A stretch of DNA of 36,294 nucleotides from Fibrobacter sp. (GTDB taxonomy: Bacteria; Fibrobacterota; Fibrobacteria; Fibrobacterales; Fibrobacteraceae). The stretch lies in assembly GCF_017545445.1 (NCBI RefSeq), contig NZ_JAFWOM010000130.1:1-36294 (forward strand), given 5' to 3'. This document shows, in pieces, positions 24,777 through 31,680 of this stretch. The notes below the pieces were generated by a model. The model worked only from the letters and a program-made list of their open reading frames with translations, was not told the origin of the DNA and searched no databases. Positions within the stretch are counted from its first letter, which is position 1; each line of letters begins with the position of its first letter. The translations under genes and the position numbers were made by a program.

Positions 24777-25121
24777 ATGAAGCAACAGCATATCAGAATC
24801 TTGGCATGTGCAGGCATTCTCGCCGCCATCTGGAGCTGCTCCGAAAGCGGAGCGACCCAAGATTCCGTTGCTAAGAGTTCCTCCGAAAATACAAGCTTCA
24901 AAATCCCGCAAAATATCGTCGTAATCGAAACCAGCTATTTTTTCCAACTGGGGACTCAATACTACCTCATCGCTCCAACAAACATGACCGTAAGCGACGG
25001 TTTCGGCAAAATCATCGGCACATTCATCCCCTCCACGGGCACCATCATGTCGCTCACCGGAGAAATCATCACCATCAACCTGGACCTAAGCAAGCTCCCC
25101 ATCGTCGCACCTAGAGAATAG
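24777..25121 (+). CDS. Small lipoprotein (114 aa)
   Basis: The signal sequence MKQQHIRILACAGILAAIWSC ends in a probable lipidated Cys, followed by a Ser-rich linker typical of Fibrobacter lipoproteins. The remaining 75 residues are beta-rich (IVVIETSYFFQLGTQYYLIAPT...) with a MSLTGEIITINLDLSKL end. I recognise no domain. GAGGAAAAAAGGGAA upstream is a strong ribosome-binding region. It is monocistronic, with a gene-free gap on both sides. Confidence 0.75.
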   Translation: MKQQHIRILACAGILAAIWSCSESGATQDSVAKSSSENTSFKIPQNIVVIETSYFFQLGTQYYLIAPTNMTVSDGFGKIIGTFIPSTGTIMSLTGEIITINLDLSKLPIVAPRE

Positions 25122-25249
25122 ACGGGACACAAAGGCACTTCGTGCATCGTTATAACAGCGTTGCCGAATATACTCTCAAACATTCTATAACGTCTAAAAA
25201 CTCAAAAATAGTTCGTAGCTATCCTCTGCACTATGTATTTTCAGTTTCT

Positions 25250-25288
25250 GTACCTATAAAATGCATTAAAAGCATTTTTATAGGTACC
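25250..25288. repeat. AT-rich palindrome (arms GTACCTATAAAA)
   Basis: GTACCTATAAAATGC (25250-25264) pairs with GCATTTTTATAGGTACC (25272-25288) with one base bulged and a 7-base loop. Size and composition resemble the palindromes at 6525 and 12510, but the arms differ. It lies in the gap before the SMR gene; nothing else is recognisable in 25122-25416. Confidence 0.65.
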
Positions 25289-25416
25289 AACTTCAGAATG
25301 GCCTTGAATTTTGAAAACATTTTCTTCTAAATTGACACTTTTTGAATTTACATGAAACGACACAATTTTCAAAATTCCCAATCCTGCGGCCCATTAATGT
25401 TTTTTATTTTTCATCC

Positions 25417-25749
25417 ATGCTTAATTACGTTTTTCTTTTACTTGCCATTGTCATGGAAGCCGCAGGGACAACGCTTCTCAAGATGTCGGAACAGTTCACG
25501 AAATTAGTTCCGTCTGTTTTTTCGTTGCTTTGCTACATCGCTTCGCTTTACCTGCTCAGCCTTTGCCTTAGAACCATCCCCATCGGCATTGCTTACGCCA
25601 CTTGGTCAGCCCTTGGCATTGCACTCATTACAGTAAGCGGGATGTTCTTTTTCAAACAAACGCCCGACATCGGTGCCATCATCGGGCTTTTGCTGATTAT
25701 TTCTGGCGTTGCTGTACTGAACCTATTTTCCAAGATGGACATTCATTAA
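25417..25749 (+). CDS. SMR-family (EmrE-like) multidrug transporter
   Basis: 110 aa with four hydrophobic helices. Key EmrE positions coincide exactly: E14 in LLLAIVMEAAGTTLLK, Y40, Y60 and W63 in GIAYATWSALG. SMR proteins are dual-topology dimers in the inner membrane that exchange protons for cationic drugs or guanidinium-like substrates. The frame is open upstream to 25342, but the ATG at 25417 gives the normal family length. No Shine-Dalgarno is present; TATTTT lies six bases before the ATG. The stop codon abuts the ATG of the RlmL-like gene, so the two are co-translated. The partner gene does not suggest a substrate. Confidence 0.92.
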   Translation: MLNYVFLLLAIVMEAAGTTLLKMSEQFTKLVPSVFSLLCYIASLYLLSLCLRTIPIGIAYATWSALGIALITVSGMFFFKQTPDIGAIIGLLLIISGVAVLNLFSKMDIH

Positions 25750-27255
25750 ATGAACGCAGCTCTCGAAAAGCGACTCAAGCGGCAAGTCATTGGAAAGCTG
25801 CATCGTTTTCAGGCGGTCGTTCCACTCGGTTTTGAACAAACGTTCGTCAATGAACTTGAATGTATTAGACGAGAGACGAGAGATGACAACCAAGCAAGGC
25901 GAGAGTCGCAACCAACAGAATTGGGCATAACCGAGTCGAAAGCTTTGGAACAGCCTCAAATTGTCGGGGATGGGAAAGTCGAATTTACCGCAAAAATCAC
26001 GGACGCGTGGAAAGCCGTCGCCTACAGCCGCATCGCGAATCGCGTCCTGATGCACATCGCCGACTTTAAAGCCGAAAACTTCCGAGAACTTGAAAAGAAA
26101 GCAAGCGAAATCCCCTTCGAACTTTACCTAACCACCAACCACCAACCACTAATCACTATCCACGTCACTTGCAAGCATTCACGGTTGTACCACAGCGATG
26201 CCATCGCCGAACGGCTGTACAACGTAATTTCACAATCGAATATTTTCCAAAGCGAAGCGAGCTCAGAGGTCGAAGCCCGACCCCATACCCCATGGTTCGA
26301 CAGGCTCACCAACCGATTCATCGCTGTAGCAAGCGACCCCACACCTCAAAACCTTTACGTCACCCTCATTGACGACCGTTGCACTATTTGGCTGGACCTC
26401 GCCGGAGAAGAACTGTACAAACGCGGATTTGAACGATTCGTCAACGACGCACCGCTTAAAGAAACCATCGCCGCCGCGATGATCTTCGAAGCGATAAACT
26501 GCGTGGATCCTATCAGCAAATGCTATTCAGGAAATAATGGTTCCTATCGCCTTCGGCTCCAGGATGACAGAAACGGTGTTGCAACCCTAACCACAAACCA
26601 CCAACACCAAACCACTCTACTCGACCTCATGGCCGGCAGCGGCACGTTCAGTCTCGAAGCGGCCTGCATTGCAAACAACATTATCCCCGGCGCTTGTCGC
26701 GACTTTGCGTTAATGCACCAGCCCGCCTTCAAAGAAGCCACGTGGAGGTTTTTGATTAGACGAGAGAACGGGACTTCCGCGGCTATTTCAAAAATCATCA
26801 CGAGCGATATTTCGCCAAAAGCAATCAGCATCATCAAGCATAACGTCGAATGCTCGCCGCTTGCAAGCATTACGCCCAATCCCATCAATCCGCAACTCCG
26901 CGATTTCTTTTCTTATACGGCAAAAGAAATTGCAGAAGCCTGCGGCGACACCTCGCCCATCCTCGTGCTGAACCCGCCCTACGGTAAACGCCTCGACTTC
27001 GACGCACCAAAACTTTATACAAAAATCGGGAAAAAACTCGCGGACCTAGCCCGCGAGTTAAAGGCATTCAACAAAGCGCTTACAGTAGCCATACTCGCCC
27101 CCAAAGACGACACCCACGAAGGTTCAAAATACACCTGCACAACGAACCTGCTGCGCGAAAGCCCTGCTCTTGCGCCAAATAAAAATTCCACCGCGAAGCT
27201 CATCGAAACAAGCCACGGTGGATTTTCGCTCAATGCGTTTATCGCAAAGATTTAA
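25750..27255 (+). CDS. THUMP-domain rRNA guanine-N2 methyltransferase (RlmL/YpsC-like), with repeat-encoded insertions
   Basis: 501 aa. It starts with FQAVVPLGFEQTFVNELE, then a THUMP region (about 75-170: DAWKAVAYSRIANRVLMHI, ITIHVTCKHSRLYHSDAI), an LAGEELYKRGFERFVNDAPLKETIAA linker, and a Rossmann methyltransferase with motif I D292-LMAGSGTF and motif IV N408-PPYG. Family members methylate a guanine N2 in 23S rRNA. Several segments are alien to the family and coincide with dispersed repeats: about residues 39-70, 127-137, 181-189 and 255-288. The last sits between the linker and motif I, where relatives have about 12 residues. The frame is intact and all catalytic motifs are kept, so the protein may be active. 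The ATG abuts the SMR stop. Confidence 0.9.
   Translation: MNAALEKRLKRQVIGKLHRFQAVVPLGFEQTFVNELECIRRETRDDNQARRESQPTELGITESKALEQPQIVGDGKVEFTAKITDAWKAVAYSRIANRVLMHIADFKAENFRELEKKASEIPFELYLTTNHQPLITIHVTCKHSRLYHSDAIAERLYNVISQSNIFQSEASSEVEARPHTPWFDRLTNRFIAVASDPTPQNLYVTLIDDRCTIWLDLAGEELYKRGFERFVNDAPLKETIAAAMIFEAINCVDPISKCYSGNNGSYRLRLQDDRNGVATLTTNHQHQTTLLDLMAGSGTFSLEAACIANNIIPGACRDFALMHQPAFKEATWRFLIRRENGTSAAISKIITSDISPKAISIIKHNVECSPLASITPNPINPQLRDFFSYTAKEIAEACGDTSPILVLNPPYGKRLDFDAPKLYTKIGKKLADLARELKAFNKALTVAILAPKDDTHEGSKYTCTTNLLRESPALAPNKNSTAKLIETSHGGFSLNAFIAKI
25866..25886. repeat. GACGAGAG-string repeat inside the RlmL-like gene
   Basis: TAGACGAGAGACGAGAG is followed by ATGA. Related strings occur at 26756-26770 (same gene) and, inverted, in the intergenic stretch 31646-31680. 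It encodes the charged RRETRDD segment. Confidence 0.6.
26128..26158. repeat. ACCACYAA heptamer-type repeat inside the RlmL-like gene
   Basis: CTAACCACCAACCACCAACC followed by ACTAATCACTA. CCACTAATCACTA is identical to the complement of the heptamer array upstream of gyrA (15668-15695). It encodes LTTNHQPLIT in frame. A similar run is at 26588-26617. Confidence 0.65.
26292..26316. repeat. GGTTCG...CACCAACC element inside the RlmL-like gene
   Basis: The element reads ATGGTTCGACAGGCTCACC then AACCGA and encodes PWFDRLTNRF. The same element occurs at 15771-15792 and, doubled, within gyrA. Confidence 0.75.
26545..26617. repeat. TATCG...CTCCAGGATGAC element plus ACCAC repeat inside the RlmL-like gene
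   Basis: 26545-26568 is identical over 24 bases to the intergenic copy at 4954-4977 and encodes YRLRLQDD. Immediately after it, 26588-26617 is an ACCACAAACCACCAACACC-type run encoding TTNHQHQTT. Together they form a foreign segment just before the SAM-binding motif. Confidence 0.8.
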
Positions 27256-27377
27256 GCGTGTTCCTTCGAGCCGCAAGAGTCGGGCGCAAAGGAAAGCTCA
27301 GTGCTATTTAATAAAGGAGCTCGAGTTTCAAGTTCGAACACTTCTATTTTCGGTGCAATATATTCTTTCTTTTCCAT
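27252..27377 (-). CDS. Short peptide with YIAPK leader-like start (41 aa)
   Basis: A small frame: MEKKEYIAPKIEVFELETRA followed by PLLNSTELSFAPDSCGSKEHA and TAA at 27252-27254. AGGGAA nine bases before the ATG is an acceptable ribosome-binding site. It shares its MExKK(E/D)Y(I/V)xPK start with the next small frame. Short proteins starting 'KKYIKPEI-x-V' are common in Bacteroidota-like genomes; their role is unknown. It lies 48 bases downstream of the other peptide and overlaps the last bases of the convergent RlmL-like gene. Confidence 0.6.
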   Translation of the reverse strand: MEKKEYIAPKIEVFELETRAPLLNSTELSFAPDSCGSKEHA

Positions 27378-27425
27378 AGCTCACAATTCCCTTTTACAGA
27401 AATCTAAGGATCATTCGCTGCAATT

Positions 27426-27566
27426 TTATTCACCATTTTCGGGACATTCATCATCGTCGGGGCATATAAACGTATCATAGGAACTTCCTCCCAAAAGGCA
27501 TGTCCGTTGTTTAAAATCTTCGATATACATTTTGGGAGAAACATAATCTTTTTTCTGTTCCATCAT
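27426..27566 (-). CDS. Short Cys-containing peptide with YVSPK leader-like start (46 aa)
   Basis: A small frame starting MMEQKKDYVSPKMYIEDF, then KQRTCLLGGSSYDTFICP and an acidic end DDDECPENGE. AAGGA lies seven bases before the first of two ATG codons. The start resembles the 41-aa peptide downstream. The LLGGSS step divides a leader-like half from an acidic half with two Cys, which recalls double-glycine-type precursor peptides, but no processing enzyme is visible in the window. The stop of the 1281-aa surface protein is 14 bases upstream, so it probably shares that transcript. Confidence 0.6.
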   Translation of the reverse strand: MMEQKKDYVSPKMYIEDFKQRTCLLGGSSYDTFICPDDDECPENGE

Positions 27567-27580
27567 TTTTGAATCCTTAA

Positions 27581-30500
27581 CTATTGAATTCTCACTCTTT
27601 TGTTATTAAAATAATAAATTCCCTTGGCAGTTGGCTTACCGTTCAAGCGGCGACCCTTCATATCGTACCATCCATTAACAGTTTTTACACTAGACGGAGT
27701 TTTTCTCAGCGTTGCGATAGTGGTCGTCCCGCCATTTTCACCGGTAAAGCCATCCACAACAAAGACTTCCATCGCGCCAGACTGAACAAGTTCTTCTACA
27801 GAAGCACTGCCCGTCGATGCGGATTTTGCCAAGAAGGGGCTAGGAGCAACGGCTTTCGGTTGCGGAATGTTCAGAAGATACGCACGGAACGGGAAGGTAT
27901 ATGCGTTCACTTCATTTATATCAAATTTACCTGCAGCAAGCTTATTCGTTGACTTCGCCGTATAGCCATAGGCATAGCCAAGTTCTTCGTCACCATCCAA
28001 CCATTTCTTGTAGGAATATAAGCCTCGAAGTTCCCATTTTCCACTTTTACTCTTTGTATTATTCATTACGCTTGTATTAAGCGTCAACGTTTCACCGTTT
28101 TCCTTATCTGTAATAAACGTGAGATTTTTCTTTGTCGGGCGAATGATATACGGCGTATTTGCAATGATCACATCATCTTTCACAGGACTGATGTAAACAC
28201 CTCGATTGCTACCTTCAGGAACAACACTTACCATTTTATAGAAGCTTGCACCATTAATCTTATTTTTTTCAATGGTAAACGGCAGGACAATCGTAGAGAG
28301 TTTATATTCGTCTTCAGCTATGTTCTCAGTAAATTCACGATCAAGCGTTACGTAGCCTACGTTGACATCGTCATTGATAGCAACAGACCCGAAAGAGCGG
28401 CCATCCATCGCGGCGCACTTTGTACCATCTTCATCTTCGTAAATCTTTACGGCACCATAATCTGCAACCAGATTCGTATTTTCACCCCACTTTGGATACA
28501 AGGTTAAGTTATCGTCACCATTATTTATTTGCGTAACAGCATCGCCCGAGAAGTTTTCATCCTTAAACCAACCTTCGAACTTAAAGCCGCAACGAACCGC
28601 AGGTTTCAATTCAATTACCTTATCATCGGCAACATCATCTACAGTGTAAGAAGTGACATTAGACTGGCTGCTGGCTCCATTTTTCGTCACGTAAGTTACC
28701 GTATAAACAATAATCTCCCACTTGGCGGTCAGCTCCACGTCACCAGTAGAACCATGGGCAATTTGTTCAACCAGATTGTCATCTTCATCATACCAACCAA
28801 TGAACGTGTAGCCGTCCCTGACCGATTTCGGAAGCACAATATCATTAGAATGAACAGTGTATATTTGTGGTTGAGACAGCAAGCTATCTATTGAGTTGCC
28901 ATTTTCGTCCACTATCAAGCCTTCTGTTTTATAAACAATCTCATATTCAATCGGGCCTTCCCACTTGGCGGTCAGTTCCACGTCGCCTTTAGAGTTCTTG
29001 ACGATTCCGGTAACCAGATTGTTTTTCTTATTATACCAGCCCTTGAATGTGTAGCCGTCTTTTTCAGGATTTTCGAATACAAACTCATCATCAATCGTAT
29101 ATGTGCTCGGATTCGCCGCATTATTCACGCAGTCATCACATTTATATATAATCGTATATCTTTTATGGCTCCACACAGGATACAAAATAAGAGACGTATC
29201 GGTTTCATAAGTCGCGCCCAATTCATATTTTATCACTCCATTCGGAGAGTCCGTCCAACCTATCTGTTCGTAAGTATCAGTTTCCTTAGCGCGGGAGAAA
29301 TTCCCAGAAGATAACAAAGTAATCGAAGAACCATGTTCCTTAAATTGATCCGATACGGAACCATAAGAATTGTTATCTGCCAAATAAGAAATTCTATAGG
29401 TTTTCGTGGAATACTTAGCATAGAAAATTTTGACTCCAAACGAACCCTTAGCAATCCTAGTTACCTTTTTAGAGAAAGCATCATCATTGAACCATCCTTC
29501 AAAGACTTTGCCATCTACAGGAGTCGGAGCCTTAAGATTTATCGTCTCTGATTCTATGTTATATTCACTGGGGTTTTCTGGCGAATTCGCTGCGCCATCT
29601 TCACCGATAACATAAGTAATGGTATAAGATTGTGGTTTCCATTTTGCGTATAAAACAATACTTTTCGTAATTGGAGTTTTAAAATCAAACTTAGCTCCTT
29701 CTTCACAAGAAGCATTTGTGAACCAACCATCAAAAACATACCCTTCGTGTGCATTTGGACTTTGGGGAACCTCAATCGTATTGCCATTCTTCACACGGAC
29801 ATAATCAACCCTAGTTTTACCATGACCATTGGCATTGTACGTAACAGTATAAGTTGTATCCTTAGTCCAAACTGCATACAGCGTTAAATTCTTGTCAGTC
29901 GTAAAAGTATCCAAATGAATTGTATCTTTTTCCTCGCGACTTTCGTTCATTGTCCAGCCCGTAAAATAACGCAAACCAGAGCATACACCCGAGGAATCTA
30001 CACAATAAGATGTCGGCAAAGTACCAAGACCACCCACAGTGACAAGTCCACCCTTATCCACCATTTTCGTCTTCACTTGAGCGCTATCATCGGGGAAAGC
30101 ACCGGGACTCACATCGAATGTTACCGTCAATTTCGGCTGCCAGACGGCAAAAACAGTATCTCTCTCGAAAACAGTTCCCAGATTTTCAGGTTCAGTCGCA
30201 TTACTAGACAACGCCCAACCAATAAACGTATTCTCTTCGTCAGAAGGGGGCACAATATCATCAGCATTAATAACCATTCCGGCATCAAAGAACTTGTTCT
30301 TGGCCACGGAACCATCCGCATATGTTCCACCATTGGCATAAAAGACAATCATGTAGCCGTCAGTCCCATAACCGGATAGCGAAAGAAATGTTTCGCCCAC
30401 AGACCAAGGTTCTGTTTTGCAAGTGTTGTCTGTATTCATTCCGTTCAAATGGCAAGCGACAGAATCTTGATTGGAAATATCAACCTGTTTAACATTACCT

Positions 30501-31426
30501 TTCACATCTACAGAAGGAGAACTTTTGCATTCACCATTTTCATCGAAATTGCCAAAACATTTTGATCCAAAAACTTGAAGATTATCCTCTCCTTCATAAT
30601 AATCTTCTTGTAGAGTCAATGTTCCTGAAAACACGTTTCCAGCAATTCCACCTACAGAGCCGCCATTGTTTATGCCAATATTAAGAAGCCCAGGCCCCGC
30701 ATAAACGCAAGACGACACCGTAACAGCATCCTTTGTGATGCCGATAATTCCCCCGACATACGCATTGCTACCGCTTGTACGAATTTCGACAAGGCTCAAG
30801 CAATTGGTAATTGTACCTTGTTTGGCATTGCCGACAATGCCACCGACACCCTGTCCGCTTCCTGTTGTCGAGATAATTCCAGAAACCATGCAGTTTTCAA
30901 CAAGATTGCTGTTCAATTCATTCATCCAACCGACAACGCCACCCACAGAAATTTGCTGATTCTTATTAGAAAGAACAGAACCTGCATTGGTAGATGCCTG
31001 GATATTCACATTTTCAAGAACCAAATTTCTGACCTTTCCGCCTCCAAGAACCCCAATAAAGCCTAGATTCTGTGTATAATCTTTGTTAATTCCATGGAGT
31101 GAATCTGCATTGATATAGAGATTCTTGATTATATGACCATTGCCATCGAAAGTTTTTGAATATTTATTATTATTATCTCCCTTTCCCGCAGCAATCGGGG
31201 TCCAAGGCTTGCCGCCCAAATCAAGGTCGGCATCCAACCTAGCGTTGCCCATATTATAATTTTTTGCATACCAGGCGAGATTTGCTTCGGATTTAATGAT
31301 GTAGTAATCCCCTTCCTTGGTGGGTTCTACCTTTTCCGTTCCATCCCATGCGGCAAAAACAGAATTCACGCACAGCACCAGGAGGAATGTAAATAAAATT
31401 TTTGCAAAAGAATTGATTTTTTCCAT
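27581..31426 (-). CDS. Large surface protein: GLUG region, eight InlB B-repeats, YD-x-KGR C terminus
   Basis: About 1281 aa. The signal peptide ends near SVFA (residues 1-25). Residues about 40-300 have GLUG-type repeats (FIGVLGGGKVRNLVLENV, VGGVVGWM..., VGGIVGNA..., VGGIIGIT) as in beta-helical adhesins. About 325-985 contain eight InlB/Listeria-Bacteroides B-repeats, each ending in variants of GY-x-F-x-GW...LTAKW. The C-terminal part ends in a GWYDMKGRRL...KGIYYFNN sequence resembling type-IX-secretion sorting domains. It is probably exported to the cell surface for adhesion. The ATG at 31426 has GGGG six bases upstream; the ATG at 31438 is the alternative. It neighbours a paralogous giant gene and is followed by the two short peptides. 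Confidence 0.88.
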   Translation of the reverse strand: MEKINSFAKILFTFLLVLCVNSVFAAWDGTEKVEPTKEGDYYIIKSEANLAWYAKNYNMGNARLDADLDLGGKPWTPIAAGKGDNNNKYSKTFDGNGHIIKNLYINADSLHGINKDYTQNLGFIGVLGGGKVRNLVLENVNIQASTNAGSVLSNKNQQISVGGVVGWMNELNSNLVENCMVSGIISTTGSGQGVGGIVGNAKQGTITNCLSLVEIRTSGSNAYVGGIIGITKDAVTVSSCVYAGPGLLNIGINNGGSVGGIAGNVFSGTLTLQEDYYEGEDNLQVFGSKCFGNFDENGECKSSPSVDVKGNVKQVDISNQDSVACHLNGMNTDNTCKTEPWSVGETFLSLSGYGTDGYMIVFYANGGTYADGSVAKNKFFDAGMVINADDIVPPSDEENTFIGWALSSNATEPENLGTVFERDTVFAVWQPKLTVTFDVSPGAFPDDSAQVKTKMVDKGGLVTVGGLGTLPTSYCVDSSGVCSGLRYFTGWTMNESREEKDTIHLDTFTTDKNLTLYAVWTKDTTYTVTYNANGHGKTRVDYVRVKNGNTIEVPQSPNAHEGYVFDGWFTNASCEEGAKFDFKTPITKSIVLYAKWKPQSYTITYVIGEDGAANSPENPSEYNIESETINLKAPTPVDGKVFEGWFNDDAFSKKVTRIAKGSFGVKIFYAKYSTKTYRISYLADNNSYGSVSDQFKEHGSSITLLSSGNFSRAKETDTYEQIGWTDSPNGVIKYELGATYETDTSLILYPVWSHKRYTIIYKCDDCVNNAANPSTYTIDDEFVFENPEKDGYTFKGWYNKKNNLVTGIVKNSKGDVELTAKWEGPIEYEIVYKTEGLIVDENGNSIDSLLSQPQIYTVHSNDIVLPKSVRDGYTFIGWYDEDDNLVEQIAHGSTGDVELTAKWEIIVYTVTYVTKNGASSQSNVTSYTVDDVADDKVIELKPAVRCGFKFEGWFKDENFSGDAVTQINNGDDNLTLYPKWGENTNLVADYGAVKIYEDEDGTKCAAMDGRSFGSVAINDDVNVGYVTLDREFTENIAEDEYKLSTIVLPFTIEKNKINGASFYKMVSVVPEGSNRGVYISPVKDDVIIANTPYIIRPTKKNLTFITDKENGETLTLNTSVMNNTKSKSGKWELRGLYSYKKWLDGDEELGYAYGYTAKSTNKLAAGKFDINEVNAYTFPFRAYLLNIPQPKAVAPSPFLAKSASTGSASVEELVQSGAMEVFVVDGFTGENGGTTTIATLRKTPSSVKTVNGWYDMKGRRLNGKPTAKGIYYFNNKRVRIQ

Positions 31427-31603
31427 AAAATACCCCATATATCAGTTAATATATAGAATCAAGCGCCTAAAACGAAAAGGACTTGTAATATTTAAGTAAC
31501 AAATATAAAAATTATTGTGATTTTCGTCACACTTCCAAATTTCTTTTTAAATTCAAAAAAGTTATAAAAATATTTCCCAAAACGGGGTGACAGTTTTCTG
31601 CTT

Positions 31604-31680
31604 GGATCCTATCGGGTTCTGCGAACCCTCCAGGATGACAGCGTTCCCTCTCGTCTCTAGTCTCTAGTCTATCGTCTATA
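31604..31680. repeat. Dispersed hairpin and GACGAGAG-string between the two giant genes
   Basis: GGATCCTATCGGGTTCTGCG followed by AACCCTCCAGGATGACA (31604-31640) is a full member of the TATCG...TCCAGGATGACA family with a GGGTTC/GAACCC hairpin. CTCGTCTCTAGTCTCTAGTC (31650 onwards) is the inverted form of the strings in the RlmL-like gene; it runs into the end of the next gene. The rest of 31439-31603 is AT-rich. Confidence 0.7.

Noticed and set aside
25342..25416. 25-residue extension of the SMR transporter
   Set aside because: It begins with TTG, and adding it would displace the Glu14/Trp63 register that matches EmrE exactly.
27170..27379. 69-codon plus-strand frame at the end of the RlmL-like gene
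   Set aside because: It overlaps the end of a real gene and the better supported minus-strand peptide; no ribosome-binding site.
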